Assembly: GCA_032622095.1 (NCBI GenBank)
Contig: CP136063.1
Coordinates: 282,775,426-282,839,425 of the forward strand
Direction of reading: 5' to 3'
Origin: Siphonodentalium dalli
Taxonomy: Eukaryota > Mollusca > Scaphopoda > Gadilida > Siphonodentaliidae
DNA: 64,000 nt
Shown here: in pieces, positions 44,259 through 56,019 of the stretch
Layout of the letters: each line of letters opens with the position of its first letter
Numbering within the stretch: position 1 is the first letter of the stretch
The notes under the pieces: model-generated
Told to the model about the DNA's origin: nothing
The model's database searches: none
Seen by the model: the letters and a program-made list of their open reading frames with translations, nothing else
Translations under genes and position numbers: made by a program

Positions 44259-45366
44259 TAGGGCTGGACGATATTAACGAAAATAAAAACCGCGATTTTT
44301 GGAAATTAAAACCGCGGTTAACGATATAATCGCGGTTTTTTAAAACATCAGATACTAGTAACTTAAACAGTTTCTCACTGTTCGCTAGAATCACATCATT
44401 GTCATTAATTTTGACAAGTTGACGTCAATAATAACATACACAACCTTTCAACCAGTGACAACCTCATGCTCGATCGATATTCGGAATGAAAAGTAAATTC
44501 ACCGGTTAAATTCCGCTATTCGGACAATTTCTTTCCGGTGACTTGACAAATTCTGGTATATACCGATAATTAATAAAACCATTATCTAGTCTATGCCAAA
44601 ACTAAAAGTGTTCTATACTATATAGTATCCTTTTCTAACTCGGTATATTCAACTATATTGAGCAAATACATATGTTGTTCCCGATGACACTTGCGTCGCT
44701 TGACAAATGGAATATGGTTTACCGGCAAGACAAATTTTAGCGAAGTCCACACACACACGTAGTACATAACTTTTGGAATTCGGCCAAGCAAGGACACCAT
44801 GTATTTTGGGCGGGTTTGAAGCCCTAATTCTATAATATTGGCTTTAACCAATCGCCGTGAGTGGTTTCTTCTAGACGAGAAGGGGTCGGTATCTTCGCTC
44901 ATTTACTATTTTGATTGACGGTGCATGTGCATCATTGTACTGAAGGAAGGGGCATGGCAAAACTGACATTCATATTGATCTATCACCCGATCAGTCTTCA
45001 ATCATTTGGTGAATTCTCTTGTAATAAAAAGTACGCAGGGAAGTCGGAGGGTTTGTGTAATATTGTGAGCGAAAGGGGGACGTATTCGGGGTTTTCATAT
45101 CCCCCTAATTTCGTTAGTCGTCCTAAACGTTGTTTACTATGATTATTGAATATTGAAAAAGTCAGGACACGGGGATTTAGTTGGAATTTAAAACTTAAAT
45201 AACTCGATTTAGGCTTGAGTTAAACTATTTGTTTGTATACGCTTATGATGGTCTGGCACCCTCTATTGCCGACGATATTACGATTATTTTAGTTTAGACG
45301 ATATTACTGACGATATTGAAATATTAACCGGGTATTGACGATTAATCGGGAAACCGCCCAGCACTA
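44259..45366. mobile_element. Non-autonomous hAT of the hAT-4 group
   Basis: The termini TAGGGCTGGACGATATT and TAGTGCTGGGCGGTTTCC (inverted) resemble those of hAT-4 and are flanked by the exact 8-bp repeat GTCTATAA (44251-44258 and 45367-45374). The ends carry ACCGCG and GACGATATT iterations. The 1108 bp include a minus-strand frame of 94 residues at 44618-44902 with no recognisable domain, so I regard the element as non-coding. Confidence 0.9.
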
Positions 45367-45374
45367 GTCTATAA

Positions 45375-45896
45375 TATAATATTTTTGCTATTCATGGTAG
45401 TTTTAATAAATGTGACTCTTTTAACAGCAATACTCACCGCCAAGGCCCCCCATATATATCTTTAATACAATTAGATTCAAAGCAATCAGTCAATTTTTAA
45501 AAGTTCAATTGGCATTCATATATTACCAACAGTTACATCAGACAGTTCAAAATTCAACATTGCATCCGTGAGGAAGATAAGCATTTATATCAACCAGGGA
45601 ATTATGACCATCAATTGATATGATACAAAGGATTTAAAAAACCTGTACAAAATGTTTGAATGCAATAAATCTTAAAACCCTAATCTCCATTTGAAATTCA
45701 GCTAAAAGTTTAAAATTACCACAAACCAAAGTTAGCATACCTTCAAATTGTATGCTTACAGCTATCCAAGGTTTTCCCAACAAATTTCTCCGATAAATTC
45801 AGATCCTGTATCAACAGCACCTTGCTGATTTGCACTCTTTCAATTAAGCCACTCATTCGGCGATAGTCCTCTTGATGCACACTTGAAGTGGCTCAA
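45375..45896. other. Unassigned DNA
   Basis: No element or gene is recognised between the hAT derivative and the LINE tail. Confidence 0.4.
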
Positions 45897-48500
45897 ATAG
45901 ATAGATAGATAGATAGATCTTTATTTGCACAATAATATTAAAATACAATACATTAACAAAATAGTAAACAAAAGTATATTATTGCACAGGAGCAGCATGA
46001 CCTAGCTGGCCGTCTTCCTGCTGCCCCTGAATGATAAATGTAATATGAACATGTGATGGCGTATTTACAATTTGACACAGACTATTTGATATTTGGATGG
46101 CCGGTTGGTGCCTACTTTAATATTTTATGTATTCATTTTAATCAAGACTTTTAATCAAGACTGGGTTGAGTTTTGAACAATTCTGTACCGTAATAGAGAT
46201 TTTGGACAAGTTTAAGATATTGAAACAAAACTAGTGAGGTTGTTGCGACAGTACTGCGTCACATTCGCGGACAGCACTGTGCATGTGACACAGGGCTATA
46301 GGATGTTCAGGGTGATAACTGGGGTGCATAATAATATGAGTTAAAAAGTTAACCTTGGCAGATTATTGAGTCATGTGGATTTTTGCCGACTGCAAATGAA
46401 GCATAATTTGTTTTCACAGATAACCATTTGAGAATATTTACCTATTAGTTCCAGAGACAATAACTTTTTGAATGTGTAAATAAATTAACTTTTTTTTATT
46501 TCGGAATTTATCGAGTTCCACACTTTAGGAAATGAATGCTTTGGTAGGACTTCTGAAAAACATGTTCTTGCCTTATTGCTTCTTAATTTATCAGCCTGCC
46601 TAGTGTTAACACCGAGGGAATATGTGAACATATTCTTAAACGATTTGGGGAGATTATTTCTAGACCAGTTGTACATAAAGATAGATGTATTCACTGTATA
46701 TATATCTTTGAACATTAGGATATTTTCTTGTTTGAAGAGAGGTTCTGTGTGACTCCTATATTTTGTGTTGCATAAAATACGTAGATAGTACGCCCTCGTG
46801 AATCGAGTGTCCCCATATCGGGAGACCATAAATAAGATAACTATGGATTAACGACTGATATAGAGTTTGTTTTGGTAGAAAGGTTTGAACTTTGTTCAAT
46901 AAGTAGAGAGTGTGGTACAGTTTACGTTGTATCATTGATATATGGTTTTTAAATGTTAAGTTTTCATCGATCAAAATGCCTAAAAAATTTAATGATTTTA
47001 CACATTTGATTCCCAACTCTAATTAGTTCCATATTATTCAGTTTTAGTGTAAAATTACTCCACTTGTCCTCGTTGTCTTTGGGGTGGATCAATATGAATT
47101 TACTTTTAGTTGCGTTGATCAACTTGATAGATAGTTTATTGCAACAACACCATTCAAAAATGTTTTTTAGTTCTGCCGTTGATGATTTTTTCAACTGTTT
47201 CCTATCATGACCAGAAAAGTAAAGCGTGGTATCATCGGCAAATGATAGTAAGTTCATCGAGGTACATTTGGGCATATCGTTAACATACAGAAGAAAAATT
47301 ATCGGGCCAAGAACGGACCCTTGGGGCACACCACACATTATTTTCGCAAAGTCAGACGTTTGACCAAGACAATTAACGTTTTCCCTTTAAATAACTCTTA
47401 AACCATTCATTGGAAACCCCCCAATTTTTTTCAATAAAATATCATGGTTAATTGTATCGAATGCTTTTGATAAGTCTATGAAAATTGCTAATATAGAATC
47501 CTTAGTTGGTTTGTCGTTGTTTGTTGCCACATGATCTAGAAGGTGCATCAAAGGATGTATGGTAGAGTGATTCTTACGGAAGCCATATTGATTTTTATGT
47601 AAAATTTCATGTTTTTCGAGAAATGAAAAAAGCCTTTTATGCATGAGTTTCTCTAACAACTTCGAGAAAATGGGCAGAATGCTTATCGGCCTATAATTCG
47701 TTATTTTATCGGGAGATTCACTTTTATAAAGTGGAATTACTTTTGATATTTTCATCCTATCGGGGAAAATAACTTTTTAAATGATAGATTGAATATATGC
47801 GTTAGCGCTGGGGACATTTCGGGTATGGTCTGTTTCATTAAGTTTGATGACAGCTAGGTTATCGATATCTGTGGTTCCTTTTCCAGTGATGTCATTCGAG
47901 AGTTTCAAAACTTCATATGTATCTGTTGGGAACATGAAATTTTTTTTTGCATTGGGATCAGTTAGATAGTCGGAAAATGTCATTCCGATGTTACAGGGCA
48001 CCTCGTCACTAGTTTTTTGACCTATTTTCGCAAAATAATCGTTAAATTCTTGAGCTATTTTCTCTGGTTGCGAAATTATAGTGTTTCCATTTAATATATT
48101 TGTTGGTATTTTTGGAGTGTTATTTGTTACTTTAAGAGCGTTTTTCAGGATGACCCATGTACGTCGCATGTCAAATCTATTTTCTTAGAGAATATTGTTG
48201 TAGTATAGTTTTTTGCTTTTCCTAATTAAGGATTTGTATATTCGACAATATATTTTATATATCTCAGCGTTGTTATCACTAGTAGCTTTTAATTTTGTTA
48301 TGTAAAGTTTGTTCTTGACTAAAGAGGAGTTAATGAGACCTTTTGTCATCCAAGGTTGTTTTTTTTATATATTTAGTTGGTGGTTTAGATCTGACCAATG
48401 GAAATGATTCATTAAACGCCTATAGATATATTGAAAGAAAATTGTCATAAGCTTGGTTTGGTGAAGTACTATCGAAGACACATCGAATATATTTGATTTG
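45897..48500 (-). mobile_element. 5'-truncated non-LTR retrotransposon (CR1/L2-like)
   Basis: On the minus strand this holds a reverse transcriptase region and ends at a (TCTA)n microsatellite tail (complement of 45897-45918) just after AATAAAGA. A short tandem repeat tail instead of poly-A suits CR1/L2-type LINEs. The 5' boundary is near 48500: the WMTKGLINSSL-type linker between endonuclease and RT is readable at about 48350, but no endonuclease follows. No target duplication was found. Confidence 0.82.
46485..48169 (-). pseudogene. Reverse transcriptase of the LINE, broken
   Basis: Minus-strand pieces in order: the pre-RT region (48169-47777), fingers and palm with NYRPISILP, the catalytic D in FIDLSKAFDTI and QYGFRKNHST (47755-47387), then VPQGSVLGPIIFLLY and the FADD box in LSFADDTTLY (47338-46964), then thumb and C-terminal region with LNFLGILIDENL (47016-46756) and NSINSEIKKS at the end (46829-46485). 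At least four frame changes or stops separate the pieces. RT would copy LINE RNA at the nicked target in the nucleus. No product is expected here. Confidence 0.88.
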
Positions 48501-48603
48501 AATTCAATTCGACTTTAAAAAATACACCACCAAACCAGCGATTGGCAGCGAACACAAACTTAATGCATTTATTAGTATAATAGTTGAACATTCACAACAA
48601 CTG

Positions 48604-49095
48604 CATAGTATACAAAGTAGATATCGTCGCCTTACAGTCAAAAGGTCGTAAGTAGATATACTCCCTCAAAATCATAGTATACAAAGTAGATATACTCCCT
48701 CAAATCAGATATACATAGTATACAAAGTAGATATACTCCCTCAAATCAGATATACAAAGTATACAAAGTAGATATACTCCCTCAAATCAGATATACAAAG
48801 TATACAAAGTAGATATACTCCCTCAAATCAGATATACAAAGTATACAAAGTAGATATACTCCCTCAAATCAGATATACAAAGTATACAAAGTAGATATAC
48901 TCCCTCAAATCAGATATACAAAGTATACAAAGTAGATATACTCCCTCAAAATCTTATGTTTTAACTGCATAGTATACAAAGTAGATATACTCCCTCAAAA
49001 TCATAGTATACAAAGTAGATATACTCCCTCAAAATCTTATGTTTTAACTGCATAGTATACAAAGTAGATATACTCCCTCAAAATCTTATGTTTTA
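48604..49095. repeat. 41-bp tandem array, about 11 copies
   Basis: ATACTCCCTCA recurs eleven times between 48656 and 49080. The core period is 41 bp (GTATACAAAGTAGATATACT plus CCCTCAAATCAGATATACAAA); variant units of about 34 and 49 bp (with AAAATCTTATGTTTTAACTG) lie towards the right. The array sits between the truncated LINE and the foldback element. No coding is likely. Confidence 0.9.
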
Positions 49096-49216
49096 AGTTA
49101 ACTTAAACTGTTCTTGTTTCATGACCACCCCCATGTACGTGGTATCGCCAAAGCCGAGGGTATCGCCAAAGCCGAGAAAATGGGAAAGTCATTTTCCCGT
49201 ATATGATGTGGGGATA

Positions 49217-49661
49217 CTCTTGGGCTCCAAATAAAAGTACAGGCCCAAATAATAATAGTGCAGGGGGTAAATACCATTGGAAGTTAATAAACGTGCAGAC
49301 CCAAATAATAGTGCAGGGGGAACTCTGTCAGCAAAACATCAACATATTAACTGTGGTTAAACAAAGTATTTGTATTGTACTAGTAGGTCAAGTATAGGAA
49401 TCAAGACAGTATGTGTCATGTGGTGTTTTATTCAATATTGAAATATTCACATGTATGCCATATACATGTACATGCATAAAGTTATACCGGTAAGCTCAAC
49501 ATTTTGATATCGGAATCATATAGAAATATTCGAGTTTGTGTTGATTCCAATTTTCGTAGCATCAAAATTAATAAACGTGCAGACCCAAATAAGCACTGTG
49601 CAGGCAGGTGCAGGGGAGAAATTTACCAAGAAAATAATAAACGTTATTTGGAGCCCAAGAG
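49217..49661. mobile_element. TA-flanked MITE nested in the left foldback arm
   Basis: Perfect inverted termini CTCTTGGGCTCCAAATAA / TTATTTGGAGCCCAAGAG, flanked by TA (49215-49216 and 49662-49663). The opposite arm of the foldback element reads straight through the same place with one TA, an empty site. Tc1/mariner-type mobilisation is the natural reading. The interior repeats CAGACCCAAATAATAGTGCA about three times. Confidence 0.88.
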
Positions 49662-50459
49662 TATGTTTGTTTCTCATCGTAAAACAGACATCGAGCATCG
49701 TATGTGTATGTCCACACGAAGCAGGAGTATTTATCCACTAGTTGTCAATCAGTTTTCCCAGATCAAACCATTAAAAAATTTTGGCGAATTTTTCCAATAG
49801 TGTTTTTGCTTTTGCTCACTCAAATTTTCGAGAACATCCACCCACTAGTATAGTTCCTGGACATCGACGCTTCCAAAACAAATGCCGGTATATAGTTGAA
49901 TCTGTCAATGAAGCATAGGATTGAACAGAATTTTAAAAATCCGTGTCGTTTTCAATTTCCGCTCGATATGGGGGGACCACTGTCGATCCAGAAAGATGTT
50001 AACGGCACAGATGAAGATGTCACCAAACGCCAAGCTTCTGTGCAGTAAATATGCGTATCACTTAAGGAGTTCTGATGAGTTTTCGAGTGTTTTTATGTGT
50101 ATCTGAGACTGATCAATTGGACTGCGAATGTCATTTGAAATATGAATCCATAACATAGTCAAAATATTGTGTGCATATATAACGCGATGCCTTGATCACA
50201 CGCACGTGAATGCTGTCGTTTGTATGCATGCATCTAACCGGATATTCGTTTAGTATTAACATGCTTGGAGTTTGTATATAGACCACACATGCAGGACGAC
50301 ACGCTACGACGTATCAACGATTTGTTATAATCATGTTTATTTTTACAGACTTTATGACTCGTTCCCACTCGAGTATACCGTTACGCGACAATGAAACCGA
50401 ATCATCTTATTGAATATACATATATCATATAGCTCCAAATTATGCAATTCTGGCTTTTT

Positions 50460-52235
50460 AGCTCAACTTTACTTTGTAAAGTTTGAGCTATTGCCATGGC
50501 TTGGTATCCGTCGTGCGTGTGTGCGTGATTCGTCAACAATTTCCCTTAGCACGGGCTACAGTTCGTACCTTTGGTCCGATTATTATGAAATTTGTCATGG
50601 ATGTTGACATTGACATGTAGATGGGAACGAGTCATTTTGGGGTCATTCGGAAAAAAAAAACATGGCCGCCAGCGGCCATCTTGGATTTCAAAATTCAATC
50701 CATTAGCACGGGCTACAGGCCGTACTGTTCGTCTTATTGTCATTAAATTTATCATGGATGTTAATAATGACATGTAGATGGGAGCGAGTCATTTTGGGGT
50801 CATTCGGCCAAAAAACATGGCCGCCGGCAGCCATCTTAGATTTTACTCTTTGCATGACTAAATCCTTTGACACGGGCTACAGGTCGTACCTTTGGTCGAT
50901 TCATCATGAAAATTGTCATGGCTGTTGAAATTGGAATGTAGATGGGAACGAGTCATTTTGGGGTCATTAGGACAAAAAACATGGCCGCCAGCGGCCATCT
51001 TTGATTTCAAAATTTAATCCATTAGCACGGGCCACAGGTCGTACTCTTCGCCTGATCATCATGAAATTTGTCATGGATGTTAATTTTGACATGTAGATGG
51101 GAACGAGTAATTTTGGGGTCATTCGGCCAAAAAACATGGCCGCCAGCAGCTATCTTGGATTTTACTCTTTGTATGACTAAATTCTTTAGCACGGGCTACA
51201 GGTCGTACCTTTAGTCTGATCATCATAACATTTGTCATGGATGTTAACAATGACATGTAGATGAGAACGAGTCATTTTGGGATCATTCGGCCGAAAAACA
51301 TGGCCACCAGCAGCCATCTTGGATTTTACTCTTTGTATGACTAAATCCTTTAGCACGGGCTACAGGTCGTACCTTGAGTCTGATCATCATGAAATTTTTC
51401 TTGGCTTTTGAAATTGGAATGTAGATGGGAACGAGTCATTTTGGGGTCATTCGGACGAAAAACATGGCCACCAGCGGCCATCTTTGATTTCAAAATTCAA
51501 TCCATTAGCACGGGCTACAGGTCGTACTGTTCGTCTGATCAGGTCGTACCTTTATTCTGATCATCATAAAATTTGTCATGAATGTTAATAATGACATGTA
51601 GATGGGAACGATTAATTTTGGGGCCATTAAGCCAAAAAACATGGCCGCAGCAGCCATCTTGGATTTTACTCTTTGTATGACTAAATCCTTTAACACGGGC
51701 TACAGGTCGTACCTTTAGTCTGATCATCATAAAATTTGTCATGGATGTTAACAATGACATGTAGATGGGAACGAGTCATTTTGGGGTCATTCGGCCGAAA
51801 AACATGGCCGCCAGTGGCCATCTTTGATTTCAAAATTAAATTCATTGGCACGGGCTACAGGTCATACTGTTCGTCTGATCGTTATGAAATTTGTCATGGA
51901 TGTTAATATTGACATGTAGATGGGAACGAGTAATTTTGGGGTCATTCGGCCAAAAAACATGGCCGCTGGCAGCCATCTTAGATTTTACTCTTTGCATGAC
52001 TAAATCCTTTAGCATGGGCTACAGGTCGTACCTTTGGTCAGATCTTCATGACATTTGTCATGGATGTTAACAATGACATCTAAATGGGAACGAGTAATTT
52101 TGGGGTCATTCGGCCAAAAAATATGGCCGCCAGCAGCCATCTTGGATTTTACTCTTTGTATGACTAAATCCTTTAGCACAGGCTACAGGTCGTACCTTTA
52201 GTCTGATCATCATAAAATTTGTCATGGCATTATGT
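50460..52235. repeat. Hairpin-headed repeat with alternating 156/164-bp units
   Basis: The head at 50460-50489 (AGCTCAACTTTAC...GTAAAGTTTGAGCT) is a clean hairpin. GCACGGGCTACAGGTCGTAC-type motifs then recur at about 50547, 50703, 50867, 51023, 51187, 51352, 51507, 51691, 51846, 52010 and 52174. Two unit types alternate: one with GGATTTCAAAATTCAATCC and one with GGATTTTACTCTTTG. A deletion near 51530-51541 breaks the rhythm. Each unit contains ATGGGAACGAGTCATTTTGG. It is non-coding. Confidence 0.88.
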
Positions 52236-53160
52236 GTTGCGCGGACATTTTGTGGCATCTCGTCTAGTGAGCTATTCGTACAGTTTGATAACAATTTGCC
52301 CCCCGAATTTAGTATTATGAAACACTATGTCTGAATCAGACACGTCATTGGAAATTGTGCCCATGTAGGAATCGTTAGCAAAAGTCAGACGCGACTTGTG
52401 TGGAAAATATTTTTCTACGAATTAAACCTAAAGCGGCACCTTAAAATACATGTTGGTGACGAATATCCAGTTAGATGCATGCATACTAACGACAGAATTC
52501 ACGTGCGTGTGATCAAGGCATCGCGTTATCATTCATTCACCTTTTTGAGATCGCAAATCTGAATGGTGAGATGGATGTTCGATTAATTTCAATTGAAATA
52601 CATTCACAATATATATGCACACAATATTTCGAATATGTTATGGATTCATATTTCAGATGACATTCGCAGTCCAATTGATCAGTCTCAGATACACATAAAA
52701 ACACTCGAAAACTCAAGTGATACGCAATTTACTGCACAGAAGCTCGGCGTTTGGTGACATCTTCATCTGTGCCGTTAACATCTTTCTGGACCGACAGTGG
52801 TCCCTCCATATCGAGCAGATATTGAGAACGACATGGATTTTTTTAAATTCTGTTCAATCCAATGCCACAGGAACTATACTAAGTGGGTGGATGTTCTCGA
52901 AAATTTGAGTGAGCAAAAGCAAAAACACTATTGAAAAAATTCGCCAAAAAAAATTGAATGCTTTGATCTGGGAAAACTGATTGACAACTGGTGGATAAAT
53001 ACTCCTGCTTCGTGTGGACATACACATACGATGCTCGATGTCTGTTTTACGATGAGAAACAAACATATCCCCATATCATATACGTGAAAATGACTTTCCC
53101 ATTTTCTCGGCTTTGGCGATACCCTCGGCTTTGGCGACACCACGTACACGGGGGTGATGA

Positions 53161-53814
53161 ATACGAATATAATAGTTTATAATATAATATTCCATGACAT
53201 TCGATTTTGAGGTCGAAGGAAAGATATTTCAGAATTATATTGGAAATTATGTCATGTGACTGCATACATGTAAATGTATACTATCTTTTCATTATTTGAT
53301 TGTGTTTTCTCAGTTTTCACTAGCAGTGACAATTGTAAATGTCATTTGCGAAAGTGCAGGTCCAAGCCCTTTACCATATCCCCGTGTTATAGTTGAGAAA
53401 GTCCTGCAGATAGCGCAATTCTGCTGAATCCATCTCCTACATTGTATTTCGCATTTCTGAATCCTATATAGAACAAGAAATTTTGACGCAGCCTAACAAG
53501 AAGATTGCAGAGTTTGTCGAAAGGCTAGGCAGTTTATCGTTTCTTTCCCACATGAGCCTCCAGACTTGAGGTATATTTTGTATTCTCCACGAGGGGTGTA
53601 TGTTTTTATGTTTTGTCAGGCTGTTTCGCTTTTAAATCCATGGCCAGTGTATTCTTCCTCATATTGCTGGTATGACCAAATACCCTAACCCAGAGCATAG
53701 GTCGGTCGTCTTGACAATACCTGTTTGTATCTTGTTAAAGAGTGCGGCAACTGAATTGCCATATATTTGTATGATTTTCCATATTAACTGAATTGTATTG
53801 ATTAACTCTGTTGG
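53161..53814. other. Unassigned DNA
   Basis: No gene or repeat is recognised between the foldback element and the duplicated block. Confidence 0.4.
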
Positions 53815-53892
53815 TGACATACTACAGACCTGTAACATTGTATGCATATGAGTTCATCCTGAGTCAACTGACCAGGATTTATTTTTTGTTAA

Positions 53893-54125
53893 CCCTTTCA
53901 GTGCCAGGTCCAATTTTTGTATCAACCCATATACCCTGTGCCAATGCATTCTCTTATATATGCGAGTCGACCATAGGTCGCCTCGCATATATAAGAGAAT
54001 GCATTGGCCTAACAATTTATTTTTTTTACAATTTTTTACTATTTTACTAATTTATTCTTATATTCTTTAACAGACTTATTTTGTAGGTTTAGGGCCGATG
54101 AGATCGGCCCCTGGCACTCAAAGGG
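53893..54125. mobile_element. piggyBac-like MITE with one 69-bp hairpin
   Basis: A 233-bp element flanked by TTAA (53889-53892 and 54126-54129), with inverted ends CCCTTTCAGTGCCAGG / CCTGGCACTCAAAGGG (one mismatch). It carries one hairpin at 53940-54008 with the same 27-bp stem as the elements at 33233 and 34972, though its termini differ from theirs. The related unit at 55260-55310 has an uninterrupted TTAATTGTAAGTATCC, the empty site. A GGGCCGATGAGATCGGCCC hairpin lies near its right end. Confidence 0.9.
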
Positions 54126-55664
54126 TTAATTGTAAGTATCCACACGATGTAATGAGATATCCTGGATTAGGAAAATCATGATCTCGGTAATTTGGTTGGT
54201 ACTTAGTTGAGTGGAATTTCTTTATTTGGTGGTATCTACTTACTGCTGGTTGACCACCCTCGACTCTATTCATGTGGTATCTACTTACTGCCATAGAGTC
54301 ACACCGTGACTCTATATTCAGTCCTTCCCAGGAGACGGGAGCGATTGCTCTCGTACCCGTATGCACTCACAATTTTTAATTCACGGGTGCTAAAATTCGC
54401 ACTCATCCCTCTTATCAAAATGTTCATGGGTCACTGTAATAGTTGATTCAATATTGAACTTTTTGAAGGTATATTTAGAACCTTTCCCATCTCAGTTAAA
54501 TAATGGGCATCTGAAAGTTTAACTGGACATAGGTCTATCCCAAAATGACATTTTGTTTGAGAAAAACCCAACTTACGATTGTATTATGGGCGCAATTACA
54601 CCCGTCTTCTGAATTGCGTGAGCAAATAAGTGCTCTCGCTGTGTTTTCCTCGTGGGAAGGACTGTCTATTCATGTTGTCCACACTGGAATAACAACTTTT
54701 TGGTCATATGGACAGACTACCAAACTCCATAAGATATCTGACTTTTGCATTTTAAGAATACTCATCAAAATGAGAAGTGACTTTATTATTTTGTTTTGGG
54801 AGGCTACTTTCCCCATTATACCATTTATAATTTGATGATACCTCCATACCAGTGGGTGCTTCCATCATTCTGTGTATTGTATGCACAGAGCAGCCTGTCA
54901 TTAAAGCCCTGGCACCTTTCTAAAGGCATGTTGTCTTTTTTCATTTAATGTTACGTTGTAGTACAAAAATGTGGGGAAAGTAAAAAACCAGGTGTGAACA
55001 TCCCAGTATATAATATCATACTCGAGACTATAATTATAGGTGTATGGTAATGGAAATCTCAGTACAAATGTACCTTAAATGGTCTGTGCAGGAAACAGGG
55101 TCTTTAGGCTTTGGCTAGTTCTTGTGCAGCGACTTAAATGGTCTGTACGAAAGTCAGGGTCTTTAGGCTTCGGGTAGTTCTTGTGCAGCGACTTAAATGG
55201 TCTGTGCATAATGTTCTTTGTTGAGTTCATCCTGATTCAACTGACCATGAGTTTTATTTATTATTTAGGATTTTTATTTATTAATTGTAAGTATCCACAT
55301 GATGTAATGAGATATCCTGGATTATTAGGAAAATCATGATCTCGGTAATTTGGTTGATCTTTAGTCGAGTGGAATTTTTTAATTTGGTGGTATCTACTAA
55401 ATGCTGGTTGACCACCCTTGACTCTATTCATGTTGTCCACAGTGTATATAACAACTTGCTGGTCATATAGAATATAGAATTTCACCACATATTTGACTCT
55501 TGAATTATACTAATGCGTATCATGAGACATGGCTTTATTATTGGGGGGATTATGCCTCCATATGTTTGTTGGACACTTCCATCATTCTGTGTATTGTATG
55601 CACGCAGCCTGCCTTTGAAACCCTGGTACATTTGTAAAGGCATGTTGTCTTATTTCATTTAATG

Positions 55665-55877
55665 TTACGCCACATGACCTAACTGTTGTAGTTTGCCGTC
55701 TGGTATGTGCCTCATAACTCTTCTGTTCAATGAACGAGTTGACCACTGACATATAATCGGGAAATTGTGAAACCTTTGATGGCCGACCACCATTGTGTTT
55801 GAGTCATTTTGTTGCTCACTATCTTGAGAACTCAAGTCATTAAGGAGATAAGAATAAACGGAATCTTGGTTATCCAT
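55665..55877 (-). CDS. Possible coding exon of unknown function
   Basis: From an ATG at 55877 the minus strand reads a D/S/Q/N-rich start (MDNQDSVYSYLLNDLSSQDS) and then VVGHQRFHNFPIICQWSTR. The composition looks like protein, not random translation, but I recognise no domain. The counterpart in the right-hand duplicated block (about 62030-62130) is eroded and has lost the ATG. Evidence for expression is nil. It could belong with the remnants at 56020-57260, although the order on the minus strand would place it downstream of them. Confidence 0.25.
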   Translation of the reverse strand: MDNQDSVYSYLLNDLSSQDSEQQNDSNTMVVGHQRFHNFPIICQWSTRSLNRRVMRHIPDGKLQQLGHVA

Positions 55878-56019
55878 TACTCATGAATGAAAAATATATT
55901 GAGTGCCAGAATATTTTTGAATAGTTCTGAATAGAAGTAAAACTTACAATAATATTATTCAAACAAGAGCAGTTCTTTTATACATCTCTCATTTTGTTAC
56001 TGAAAACAAAATATATAAA

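Larger units (their letters stand above)
49125..53156. mobile_element. Foldback element with long inverted arms
   Basis: The ends CCACCCCCATGTACGTGG and CCACGTACACGGGGGTG are inverted and flanked by a possible 4-bp duplication ATGA (49121-49124 and 53157-53160). The left arm (49125-50245, less the insertion at 49217-49661) is complementary to the right arm (about 52456-53156) over nearly its whole length, with one extra stretch near 52530-52605 in the right arm. Both arms start with two copies of TATCGCCAAAGCCGAG. The centre is a hairpin-headed tandem array. No transposase is present. A single arm occurs at 43790-44185. Confidence 0.85.

Noticed and set aside
44618-44902. 94-codon frame in the 44259 element as a transposase
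   Set aside because: It shows no catalytic motif, zinc finger or dimerisation region.
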